Assembly (NCBI RefSeq): GCF_008923205.2
Contig: NZ_WBMS02000021.1
Location: 62,001-126,000, forward strand
From: Actinomadura physcomitrii
GTDB lineage: Bacteria > Actinomycetota > Actinomycetes > Streptosporangiales > Streptosporangiaceae
Length of the DNA stretch: 64,000 nt
Direction: 5' to 3'
Both the position numbers and the translations under genes were made by a program. Below, piece by piece: positions 1 through 7,180 of the stretch (the first letter of the stretch is position 1; the number at the start of each line of letters is the position of its first letter). The notes beneath the pieces were generated by a model. The model did no database searches. It was not told where the DNA came from and saw only the letters and a list, made by a program, of their open reading frames with translations.

Positions 1-85
1 CACCGGCGTCGACGGCGTCCCGTACCGGGACCGGGCGGGGAAGCCAGGTCCCGAGGCCCGCGAGGTAGACCGATTCCCAGCGCAC
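1..85 (-). CDS. Ketoacyl-ACP synthase III-like protein, N-terminal fragment cut by the window edge
   Basis: The minus strand opens with a GTG at 85-83 preceded six bases upstream by a GAAGGAG ribosome site, and stays open to the window edge for 28 codons. The translation begins VRWESVYLAGLGTWLPRPVP, and a VYxAGxGxWLP opening is typical of the KASIII-like thiolase-fold enzymes found in actinobacterial lipid and polyketide loci. It is divergent from the glycosyltransferase that starts at 215, with a 129-base shared upstream region. Family assignment rests on this short opening only; the catalytic Cys/His/Asn region lies outside the window. It could also be another thiolase-fold or HMG-CoA-synthase-like protein. 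Confidence 0.5.
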   Translation of the reverse strand, partial: MRWESVYLAGLGTWLPRPVPVRDAVDAG

Positions 86-214
86 CGAAGCTCCTTCTCC
101 GTAGTGTCCGGCGTGCGTCCATGCTGGGCGGCCGTCCTCGAGCCGCGCTGGAAGCTTCGTGCAGCCCGGCTCCGGCTCGAGCGGGCCTCGTGGCCGCCGG
201 GGCACGATCCGGAC

Positions 215-1393
215 ATGCGGATTCTGTTCACCGTGCACGCCGCGGTCTCCCATCTCCGGCTGGTCGTCCCCGCCGCCCAGGCCGCGGCCCGGCGGGGGCA
301 CGAGGTCGCCGTCGCCTCCGCGGCGAGCATGCGCGCGGAGACCGCCCGCTACGGCCTGCGCTTCTTCGAGGCGGGCTACGACTGGGGCGAGAACCGCGAC
401 ACGGTCCTGGCGCTGGCTCCCACGCTGGTCACCCGCGACCAGGCCGCCTACGAGCGGGTGCTGACCCATGAATGCGTCCTGGGCCGGCCCGCCCTGGACA
501 TGGCCCGCGACCTGCTGGAGGTCACCGGAGCCTGGCGGCCGGACCTCATCGTCCGCGAGGGCGAGGACATGGCGGGCTACCTGGCGGCCGAGACGCTCGG
601 CGTCCCGCACGCGGGGATCGCGGGCGGGTCCACGCACCTGCTGCCGCCGGACGTCGTGCGCGACCCGTTGAACAAGTTGCGCGCCGAGCTCGGCCTGCCG
701 CCCGACCCCTCGGACCTGACCTGCTACCGGTACCTGCTGGCGAGCCTGCTGCCGCGCGAGTACGTGCGCGACGACCTGGCCTCGCAGACCCTGCGCTGCT
801 ACCGGCAGACCGCCCCCGAGCGGCAGGACGAGCGGGTCCCCGGCTGGCTCGCCGAGCTGCCGGCCGGGCGGCCGATCGTGTACGCCTCGATCGGGACGAT
901 CGCCCAGTCGATGCCGTGGCAGTCCGACGAGGTGCTCACCTCCGTCGTCGCGGCGCTGAGCGATATCGAGTGCTCGGCGATCGTGTCGGTCGGTCTCGAC
1001 CGGGACCTGGACGCCTTCGGCGCGGTGCCGCCGCACGTACGCCTCGTCGATTCCTGGCTGCCGCAGCCGCGGCTGCTCCCGATGTGCGACGTGTTCGTGA
1101 CCCACGGCGGCTTCAGCGGCATCCGGGAGGGTCTCACGGCGGGCGTCCCGCTGCTGGTCACGCCGATGTACGACGACCAGCCCCACTCGGCGGCGCGCTG
1201 CCGCGACCTCGGGGTGGGCCTGTCGGTGCCCGGTCCCGACGCCACGCCCGCCGCGATCGGCGCGGCCGTCCGGACCCTGCTGTCCGACCCGGCGTACCGC
1301 GACCGGGCACGCGCCATGAGCCGCCGGATCCTCGCCTCACCGCCCATGGACGAGCTGGTCGGCGACCTGGAGGAGCTGGCGGCCCGCCGCTGA
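215..1393 (+). CDS. GT1-family glycosyltransferase (macrolide/UGT type)
   Basis: A 392-residue GT-B enzyme that should transfer a sugar from a nucleotide donor to a small hydrophobic acceptor. The N-terminal acceptor domain starts MRILFTVHAAVSHLRLVVPA, the usual His-containing opening of this family. The C-terminal donor site is clear: a THGGFSGIREGL motif with His near residue 297 and a DDQ triad at 320-322, the positions that contact the nucleotide sugar in family 1. The frame is open 37 codons upstream, but ATG 215 matches the family N-terminus and was chosen. It precedes a second GT1 gene by about 100 bases, so the two probably share a transcript. The acceptor is unknown; the neighbouring ketosynthase-like gene suggests a polyketide or lipid aglycone, which is inference. 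Confidence 0.85.
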   Translation: MRILFTVHAAVSHLRLVVPAAQAAARRGHEVAVASAASMRAETARYGLRFFEAGYDWGENRDTVLALAPTLVTRDQAAYERVLTHECVLGRPALDMARDLLEVTGAWRPDLIVREGEDMAGYLAAETLGVPHAGIAGGSTHLLPPDVVRDPLNKLRAELGLPPDPSDLTCYRYLLASLLPREYVRDDLASQTLRCYRQTAPERQDERVPGWLAELPAGRPIVYASIGTIAQSMPWQSDEVLTSVVAALSDIECSAIVSVGLDRDLDAFGAVPPHVRLVDSWLPQPRLLPMCDVFVTHGGFSGIREGLTAGVPLLVTPMYDDQPHSAARCRDLGVGLSVPGPDATPAAIGAAVRTLLSDPAYRDRARAMSRRILASPPMDELVGDLEELAARR

Positions 1394-1494
1394 CGAGCCG
1401 CCGGTGACGACCCCGTCGCCGGCAATCCGCCGCCGACCACCCGCTGCGACCACCCGCTGCTGACCAGGTTGAAGAACGAAAGGCAGAAAACGCG

Positions 1495-2664
1495 ATGCGT
1501 GTCCTTTTCACGGCGCTGGTGCCCAGCCACCTGATGCCGATGGTCCCGCTGGCCTGGGGACTGCGAGCCGCCGGCCACGACGTCCTGGTCTGCGGCATGC
1601 CCGAGGTGGTGGCCGCCGCGCGCGAGGCGGGCCTGCTCACCCGGCCGATCGGCGCGGAGGGGAACGAGATCGCGCGGCTCGCTCGCCCGGGCGCGATCGA
1701 GCGGCCCGCGGTGACCGGGCCCGGCGCGCCCGGCGAGAGCCACTGGGAGCGGGCCGGACGGCGCTGGGAGAGACGGCTGCGCGGCTACCTCGGCGGATTC
1801 CTGGCCCTGGCGCGCGGCTTCCGCCCTGATCTGGTGGTGACCGATCCGGTGGAGTTCGGCGGGCTGATCGTCGGGGAGGCGCTGGGCGTGCCCACGGCCG
1901 TCCACCGGTGGGGGCCCGACACCGTGACCACGGTCCTGCACGAGCGGGCCGGGACCGCGCTCGCCGGCCTGTGCGCCGAGTACGGCGTGGCGGCCTTCCC
2001 CGATCCGGGCATGATCATCGACCCGTGCCCGCCGAGCCTGCGCGACCCCGCCGCCGCGCCCGCCCGGTCGGTACGGTTCGTCCCCTACAACGGCACCGGG
2101 ATCCTGCCCCCCTGGTCCCTCGAACCCCGCACCGCGCCGAGGGTGTGCATCTGCCTCGGCATGTGGGGCAGCCAGGCCGTGGGGCAGGACGGCGACCGGG
2201 CGGCGGTCGTCCGCGCCGTCGGCGAGGCCGTGGCCGCCGCCGGTGCGACGGCCGTGCTGCCGTTCCCCGCCGAACGGCACGGCGACCTCGGCGACGTCCC
2301 CGCCGCGGTGCACGTGATCGACCGGACCCCGGTCGGCCTGCTGGCCGGGGCCTGCGACCTCATGGTGCATCACGGCGGCGGCGGTCTGACGCTGACGGCG
2401 CTGCACCACGGGCTGCCGCAACTGGTGGTGCCGCAGGACGAGCCGTTCCTGGGCGCCACCGCCGAGCTGGTGGAGGACCGCGGCCTCGGACTGGCGATCG
2501 GCGACCCCGGCGCCCGCCGCGACCCGGAGGCGATCGGCAAGGCCCTCACCAGGCTGCTGGAGGATCCGGGCCACCGGCAGGGGGCGGCCCGGATCGCCGA
2601 CGAGATGAAGGAGCTTCCGTCCCCCGCCGCCCTCGTCTCGCTGCTGGAGGAGACGGCCGGCTAG
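1495..2664 (+). CDS. GT1-family glycosyltransferase (EryCIII-like)
   Basis: A 389-residue GT-B glycosyltransferase opening MRVLFTALVPSHLMPMVPLA, the start seen in antibiotic glycosyltransferases of the erythromycin/anthracycline type. The donor-binding half carries HHGGGGLTLTALHHGLPQLV with the paired His at 292-293, followed by PQDEPF. AAGGCAG upstream of ATG 1495 can serve as ribosome site. It shares the fold but little sequence with the gene before it, so the pair is not a recent duplication. Two adjacent GT1 enzymes next to an ABC-2 permease and a two-component system fit glycosylation plus export of a secondary metabolite. Some members of this branch need a P450-like partner protein for activity; none is visible here. 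Confidence 0.85.
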   Translation: MRVLFTALVPSHLMPMVPLAWGLRAAGHDVLVCGMPEVVAAAREAGLLTRPIGAEGNEIARLARPGAIERPAVTGPGAPGESHWERAGRRWERRLRGYLGGFLALARGFRPDLVVTDPVEFGGLIVGEALGVPTAVHRWGPDTVTTVLHERAGTALAGLCAEYGVAAFPDPGMIIDPCPPSLRDPAAAPARSVRFVPYNGTGILPPWSLEPRTAPRVCICLGMWGSQAVGQDGDRAAVVRAVGEAVAAAGATAVLPFPAERHGDLGDVPAAVHVIDRTPVGLLAGACDLMVHHGGGGLTLTALHHGLPQLVVPQDEPFLGATAELVEDRGLGLAIGDPGARRDPEAIGKALTRLLEDPGHRQGAARIADEMKELPSPAALVSLLEETAG

Positions 2665-2720
2665 CGGAGACGGCCTGAGCAGTGCAGACCGCCCCGTACA
2701 GAGATCGCCTAGGACAAGTG

Positions 2721-2737
2721 TCAGGTCGAACACCTGA
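2721..2737. promoter_or_regulatory. Inverted repeat upstream of the ABC-2 permease
   Basis: TCAGGT at 2721-2726 and its exact complement ACCTGA at 2732-2737 are separated by five bases. The element lies about 90 bases before the permease start, in the only noncoding stretch between the glycosyltransferase pair and the permease-kinase-regulator genes. It could be a regulator-binding site, for instance for the response regulator encoded downstream, or a weak RNA hairpin. The binding protein is not known. Confidence 0.35.
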
Positions 2738-2824
2738 TGTTCTCCTCTACTGGCGGCGGGCCGCGGATCAATACCGTCGACAGAACTCCTACGAACCGAT
2801 GATCGCGCGAACCGAAAGAGCGCC

Positions 2825-3541
2825 ATGTTCCCCTATCTCTGGCTCGAACTGCGCAGGCTCGTCCGCGACAGCAGCTACGTGCTCGTGAGCGTGCTGCTGC
2901 CGGTCGGCATGTTCCTGCTGTTCTCCAGCCTCGGCGACGAGGCGACCAACCACGACCTCGTCCAGCTCATGGTCGGCATGGCCGGCTTCGGCGCGGTGGG
3001 CATCACGCTGAACAGCGGCACCGGCATCGCCGACGACCGGGCGCGCGGCTGGCTGCGCCAGTTGCGGCTGCTCCCGCTCGGACCCGCCAAGGTCGTGGTG
3101 GCGCGCGGTCTGTGCGCCATGGCGCTGTCGCTGCCGCCGATCGCGATCGTGTGCGTCGCCGGCGCGTTCAAGGGAGTGGACCTGAGCGTCGCGCAGTGGG
3201 TCTCGGTGGCCGCCCTGCTCTGGCTCGGCATCGCGCCGGTCGCCCTGCTCGGCCTCGGCATCGGCTACCTGTGCGCCCCGCAGCAGGCCCAGGCGATCGG
3301 CCTCGCCCTCTTCGTCGGCATGTCCATGGTCGGCGGGCTGTGGATCGAGGTCTCCGACTTCCCCGGCTGGCTGCAGGTCGTCTCCAAGATCACGCCCGTG
3401 TACAGCTACGCCGAGATCCCGCGCAGCGTCGGCTGGGACGAGGTCCCGCACGCGTTCGACATCGCCGCCCTCGCCGCCTGGACCATCGCCCTGATGGCGC
3501 TGGCCCTGTTCGCCTACCGGCGCACCGGCCGCCGCGCCTGA
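2825..3541 (+). CDS. ABC-2 type transporter permease, without adjacent ATPase
   Basis: A 238-residue integral membrane protein with about six hydrophobic segments and the ABC-2 permease layout: a short cytoplasmic N-terminus (MFPYLWLELRRLVRDSSYVL), a first membrane helix, then a cytoplasmic loop rich in Arg (DDRARGWLRQLRLLPL) that normally docks the ATPase. Such permeases usually follow directly on their ATP-binding subunit; here the gene before it is a glycosyltransferase and none of the next two genes is an ATPase. It is followed by a DesK-like kinase and DesR-like regulator, a common arrangement in which the two-component pair controls an ABC exporter. The partner ATPase must be elsewhere or has been lost. 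Confidence 0.8.
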   Translation: MFPYLWLELRRLVRDSSYVLVSVLLPVGMFLLFSSLGDEATNHDLVQLMVGMAGFGAVGITLNSGTGIADDRARGWLRQLRLLPLGPAKVVVARGLCAMALSLPPIAIVCVAGAFKGVDLSVAQWVSVAALLWLGIAPVALLGLGIGYLCAPQQAQAIGLALFVGMSMVGGLWIEVSDFPGWLQVVSKITPVYSYAEIPRSVGWDEVPHAFDIAALAAWTIALMALALFAYRRTGRRA

Positions 3542-3642
3542 CCCGCCGGAGCCGACAGATGCGCGGACGGCGTGATTGGGGCAGAGTTCTGAACGGGCAC
3601 GCAGGCCCCTTCCGGACCGGATTCCGAGGGAGCGACACGACC

Positions 3643-4776
3643 GTGAAGGAGAGCGGCAAGGCGCCGTCACACGAGCAGTTCGACACCCAGCTCACTCCTC
3701 TTCCGTTCTACTTCTGGCTCGTCATCGCCACCGGCACGGCCTCCGGGGTACTGGAGGGCGAACTGAAGCCCACCTGGCTGGCGGGCCTCGGGCTGGTCGC
3801 GTTCGCCGTGCTGGACGTCGCGGCGATCCACCTGCACCTGCGCCGCCAGGCCCAGGTCCCGGCCCTGGCCGCGCTCGCGGCGCTCGGGGCGCTGACCGTC
3901 GCGATGAACGCCGGCTTCGGCCCCGACACCGACCCCCTGTTCGCGTTGCTGTCGATCGCCTGCGGGCTCATCGTCCCGTGGCGCTACTTCCTGCCGCCCA
4001 TCGTCGTCGGCGCGGTGTCCGGCGTCGCGGCCCTGATGGCCTGGCGGCAGGGCGGCGACGTCTTCACCCTCTGGTACGGCAGCCTGTCGGCGGGCATCGT
4101 GGTGGCGATCCTGACCAGGCTCATGGCCGTCATCATCGAACTGCGCGACGCCCGCGAGGAACTCGCCCGGCACGCGGTGGTCGAGGAGCGGATCCGGTTC
4201 TCCCGCGACCTGCACGACCTGCTGGGCCACACGCTGTCGGTCATCGTGGTCAAGGCCGAGGGCATCCGCCGCGTCGCGCCGCGCGATCCGGGCGTCGCCG
4301 AGCGCTTCGCCGGCGACATCGAGGAGATCGGCCGGGAGGCGCTGCGCGAGGTGCGCGAGGCGGTCACCGGCTACCGCGAGTCCGGCGTCGCCGCCGAACT
4401 GGACAAGTCGTTCGAGACGCTGCGCGACGCCGGGATCGAGTGCGTCATCCGCCAGTCGGGCACCGCCCTGCCCGCCGACGCCGACACCCTCCTCGGCTGG
4501 GTGATCCGGGAGGGCGTCACCAACGTCATCCGGCACAGCGGGGCCGGACGCTGCGAGATCGACGTCCGCAACGACGACCACGAGCTGTCGGTGGAGATCC
4601 GCGACGACGGGAGGGGCGCCGGGGACGGCGACGAGCCGTCCGGCAACGGGCTGCGCGGGCTGCGCGAGCGGCTGGCGGCCGGCGACGGTATCGTGCAGGT
4701 GTCCTCCCGTCGCGGCGGCGGCTTCCGTCTTCGCGCCACGCTCCCCGCGCACCGCCCGGTCAAGGAGAAGGCATGA
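3643..4776 (+). CDS. DesK-type sensor histidine kinase (HisKA_3)
   Basis: A 377-residue two-component kinase. Residues 20-165 hold several membrane helices with very short loops, so the sensor is probably the membrane itself, as in DesK. The dimerisation helix has the phospho-acceptor in SRDLHDLLGHTLSVIVVKAE (His191), and a coiled stretch precedes it (ELARHAVVEERIRF). The HATPase_c domain shows the N box EGVTNVIRHS (Asn294) and the G boxes DDGRG and NGLRGLRERL. GTG 3643 was chosen because GGGAG lies about ten bases upstream; the frame is open further but encodes no family sequence there. The stop codon overlaps the ATG of the response regulator (ATGA), so the two are translationally coupled. 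Confidence 0.88.
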   Translation: MKESGKAPSHEQFDTQLTPLPFYFWLVIATGTASGVLEGELKPTWLAGLGLVAFAVLDVAAIHLHLRRQAQVPALAALAALGALTVAMNAGFGPDTDPLFALLSIACGLIVPWRYFLPPIVVGAVSGVAALMAWRQGGDVFTLWYGSLSAGIVVAILTRLMAVIIELRDAREELARHAVVEERIRFSRDLHDLLGHTLSVIVVKAEGIRRVAPRDPGVAERFAGDIEEIGREALREVREAVTGYRESGVAAELDKSFETLRDAGIECVIRQSGTALPADADTLLGWVIREGVTNVIRHSGAGRCEIDVRNDDHELSVEIRDDGRGAGDGDEPSGNGLRGLRERLAAGDGIVQVSSRRGGGFRLRATLPAHRPVKEKA

Positions 4777-5378
4777 TCCGTGTGCTGCTCGCCGAGGACC
4801 AGGGCATGATGCGCGATGCCCTGGTGCTGCTGCTGAACCTCGAGGAGGACCTCGAGGTCGTCGCCGAGACCGACCGCGGCGACGACGTCGTGCCGCGCGC
4901 GCTGGAGACCCGGCCCGACGTCGCGGTGGTCGACATCGAGCTTCCCGGCCGCAGCGGCCTGGACGTCATCACCGACCTGCACCAGCGGCTCCCGGCCTGC
5001 CGGGTGCTGATCGTCACCACGTTCGGCCGCCCCGGCTACGTGCGCCGGGCGATGGACGCCGGCGCCGCGGGCTTCCTGGTCAAGGACAGCCCCGGGCACG
5101 AGCTCGCGGCCGCGATCCGGCGGGTGCTGGCGGGCGAGCGGGTGATCGACCCGGAGCTCGCCACCACCGCGCTGGCGGTCGGCCCGAACCCGCTCACCGA
5201 GCGCGAGCTCGAGGTGCTGGCGGCGGCCGACGACGGCGCCACCGCCGCGGACATCGCCAAGCTGCTGAGCCTGTCGGAGAACACGGTCCGCAACTACCTG
5301 TCGGGGATCATCCAGAAGACCGGCGCGCGCAACCGCATCGAGGCGATCCAGAAGGCAAGGCGCAACGGCTGGCTCTAG
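4773..5378 (+). CDS. NarL/DesR-type response regulator
   Basis: A 201-residue response regulator. The receiver domain carries the acidic pair in LLAEDQ, the phosphorylation site Asp54 in VVDIELPG, Thr82/Thr83 and Lys104 in FLVKDS. The C-terminal LuxR-type helix-turn-helix (about 137-200) contains PLTERELEVL and SLSENTVRNYLSGIIQKTGA. It overlaps the kinase gene by four bases, which fixes partner identity. The likely target is the upstream permease operon or the 2.7 kb inverted repeat, by analogy with DesR acting on its neighbours; that is inference. No gene follows it for about 550 bases. Confidence 0.9.
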   Translation: MIRVLLAEDQGMMRDALVLLLNLEEDLEVVAETDRGDDVVPRALETRPDVAVVDIELPGRSGLDVITDLHQRLPACRVLIVTTFGRPGYVRRAMDAGAAGFLVKDSPGHELAAAIRRVLAGERVIDPELATTALAVGPNPLTERELEVLAAADDGATAADIAKLLSLSENTVRNYLSGIIQKTGARNRIEAIQKARRNGWL

Positions 5379-5681
5379 CCACCGGGCGATCCGTGCTCTG
5401 GCCGTCCGCCAACGGGACGAGGGGGGCGCGGTCGAAGCCCGCGGGCCCTACGCGCGTCCGCGGTAGGCCGACCGGCAGGCGATCACCCCGGCGACCAGCA
5501 CCGTGATCACACCGACCTGCTGCACGCCCTCCCCACGACCTGCCCGCCGACCGTCGCCGCGCGCGGTGCCGTCCACCTGCTCGCCCCGTTGCTCATCCGT
5601 CCTCCCGTTGATGGGTAACACGACCCGGTCATCGTGACGACACGACGGACCGCACGACGTCCCCCGGAGGACGACTCCACG

Positions 5682-5723
5682 CGTACGCCGAGCGGCGTAC
5701 GAGCCGGAACCGCGCGTACGCCG
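5682..5723. promoter_or_regulatory. Palindrome plus direct repeat of CGTACGCCG
   Basis: CGTACGCCG at 5682-5690 faces its exact complement CGGCGTACG at 5693-5701 with a two-base spacer, and a third copy in the first orientation sits at 5715-5723. Three nine-base half sites within 42 bases in noncoding DNA upstream of the liv genes suggest a multimeric regulator site. The regulator is unknown. Confidence 0.4.
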
Positions 5724-5789
5724 GTGAACGGACGAGGGGATCAGCGGCACCGCGCCCTGCCCGGTCGGGGATGGCCGGAACCAGCTAAC

Positions 5790-5822
5790 AAAGGTTGAAC
5801 CTTTAAAAAATCGGTCTAAAGG
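5790..5822 (+). promoter_or_regulatory. Candidate liv promoter overlapping an AAAGGTTGAACCTTT palindrome
   Basis: A perfect 15-base palindrome (5790-5804) overlaps TTGAAC (5795-5800), which is followed after 16 bases by TAAAGG (5817-5822), a fair -35/-10 pair. A repressor bound to the palindrome would cover the -35 box. The first gene downstream is livF at 5935. Assignment is by pattern only. Confidence 0.4.
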
Positions 5823-5934
5823 ACCACTCGTCGTCCGCGACCCATTGACTTCGCTGGAAGCACCCGGTACCAAAGGATCAACCAAAGAACCTCCCTGCCA
5901 CCAGGGCAATCGTCCGAACGGAGGTGGCCATGCC

Positions 5935-6705
5935 ATGGGCGGGCTGCTGGAGCTCACCGACGTCACCGTCCGCTACGGCACCGACATCCATCCGGTGCAA
6001 GGCCTGACGATGAGCGTCCAAGAAGGCGGCACGGTGGCGCTCGTCGGGAGCAACGGGGCGGGCAAGACGACCCTGCTGCGGGCGCTGTCGGGCACCCTGC
6101 GGTTCCACCGCGGCGCCATCAGCGCGGGCGGCGTCAGCCTGGCCGGCGACCGGATCGACCGGCTCGACCCGGCCGACATCGTCCGCCGCGGGATCGGGCA
6201 CGTGCCCGAGGGCCGGCGGATCTTCAAGGAGCTGACCGTCGAGGAGAACCTGCTGGTCGGCTCGCTCGCGCTCGGCGCGCGCAAGGAGAGGCGCGCGGTG
6301 CTGGACGAGATGCTCGACCTGTTCCCCGTCCTGCGCAGGAAGCGCCGGACCGGGGCGGCCCTGCTGTCCGGCGGCGAGCAGCAGCTGCTCGCCATCGGAC
6401 GAGCGCTGATGTCCCGCCCGAAACTGCTGATGCTGGACGAACCGTCCCTCGGCCTCGCCCCGACCACGATCTCCATGGTCGGCGACGTGATCGCCCGGAT
6501 CGCGGAGCGCGGCACGACCGTCCTGCTGGCCGAGCAGAACATCGCGCTGGCGCGGCGGCTGGCGACCCAGGTGCTGGTCCTGCGGCTCGGCCGGGTGGAG
6601 TGGCGCGGTGGCCCCGAGGAGATGGGCGACAGCGGCGTCGTCCGCGACCTCTACCTGGGCGGCTCGGCGAGCGGCCGCGAGCGGGCCGCGGAGGCCGGGT
6701 CATGA
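5935..6705 (+). CDS. livF: Branched-chain amino acid ABC transporter ATPase LivF
   Basis: A 256-residue ABC ATPase of the LivF type, one of two ATPases energising uptake of leucine, isoleucine, valine or related compounds. Walker A GSNGAGKTT is at 38-46, the signature LLSGGEQQ at 143-150, Walker B LLMLDEP at 164-170, and the switch His is replaced by Gln in AEQN, which is normal for LivF. ATG 5935 follows GGAGG by ten bases; a nearby ATG at 5930 is out of frame. The stop overlaps the start of livG by four bases. In many operons livF comes last, whereas here it precedes livG, and the expected livH, livM and binding-protein genes are absent because of the break at 7046. Confidence 0.9.
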   Translation: MGGLLELTDVTVRYGTDIHPVQGLTMSVQEGGTVALVGSNGAGKTTLLRALSGTLRFHRGAISAGGVSLAGDRIDRLDPADIVRRGIGHVPEGRRIFKELTVEENLLVGSLALGARKERRAVLDEMLDLFPVLRRKRRTGAALLSGGEQQLLAIGRALMSRPKLLMLDEPSLGLAPTTISMVGDVIARIAERGTTVLLAEQNIALARRLATQVLVLRLGRVEWRGGPEEMGDSGVVRDLYLGGSASGRERAAEAGS

Positions 6706-7045
6706 GCGGCGCGACGGCGCTGGCGGTCGAGGGCGTGAGCGTCGACTTCTCCGGTGTGCGCGCGCTGAACGACGTCAGCCTGGACGTCCCGCAGGGCTCG
6801 GTGTCGGCGGTCATCGGCCCGAACGGCGCCGGCAAGTCGACGCTGTTCAACGTGATCACCGGCTTCTACCGGCCGAGCGCGGGACGGGTCCGGCTGGGCG
6901 CGGCGGAGCTGACGAGCATGCGGCCGCACCGGATCGCCAGGCTCGGTGTCAGCCGCACGTTCCAGAACCTGGAGCTGTCCGGCGGCGAGAGCGTCCTGGA
7001 GAACATCATGCTGGGCTGCTACCTGCGCGGACGCAGCGGAGTGGT
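6702..7045 (+). pseudogene. livG: LivG-type ABC ATPase, cut off by the poly-G tract
   Basis: The first 114 residues of a LivG-type ATPase: Walker A GPNGAGKST at 39-47 and the Q-loop region SRTFQNLELSGG are intact. The frame then enters a tract of G and C runs at about 7046-7150 and encodes only Gly/Pro/Arg. A full LivG is about 250 residues, so the signature motif, Walker B and H-loop are missing. Nothing resembling the rest of LivG, or livH/livM, follows; instead the 3' end of an unrelated minus-strand gene appears. Either the gene is really truncated or two pieces of genome were joined wrongly at this tract. I favour a wrong join, because the upstream part shows no other decay. Confidence 0.75.
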
Positions 7046-7150
7046 GGGGGGCGGGGGGGGGGGGGCCCGCGCGGCCGGGGGGGGGGGGGCGCCGGGCCCG
7101 GGGGGGGCGCGGGGGGGGGGGGGGGGTCCGCCCCCCCGCCCCCCGCCGCC
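7046..7150. repeat. Poly-G / poly-C low-complexity tract, possible assembly junction
   Basis: About 105 bases almost free of A and T, with uninterrupted G runs of 13 (7053-7065), 13 (7077-7089), 8 (7100-7107) and 16 (7111-7126), then C runs. Nothing else in the window looks like this. G homopolymers are a known product of two-colour sequencing when signal is lost, and a tract like this flanked by an abruptly ended gene suggests low-quality bases bridging a gap. Confidence 0.8.
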
Positions 7151-7180
7151 GTGTTCCGGTGTTCCGTGCGCGCGCTCCGG

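Larger units (their letters stand above)
5379..5934. other. Noncoding stretch between the response regulator and livF
   Basis: No open frame here resembles a known protein or has a convincing start. It holds two groups of palindromes described separately and a short AT-rich patch near 5785-5825 that is unusual for this GC-rich DNA. The liv transcript probably starts in that patch. A GGAGG ribosome site ends the region at 5920-5924. Confidence 0.6.

Noticed and set aside
5448..5966. A 172-codon minus-strand frame before livF
   Set aside because: No ribosome site, no known motif, and it runs across palindromes and the livF start.
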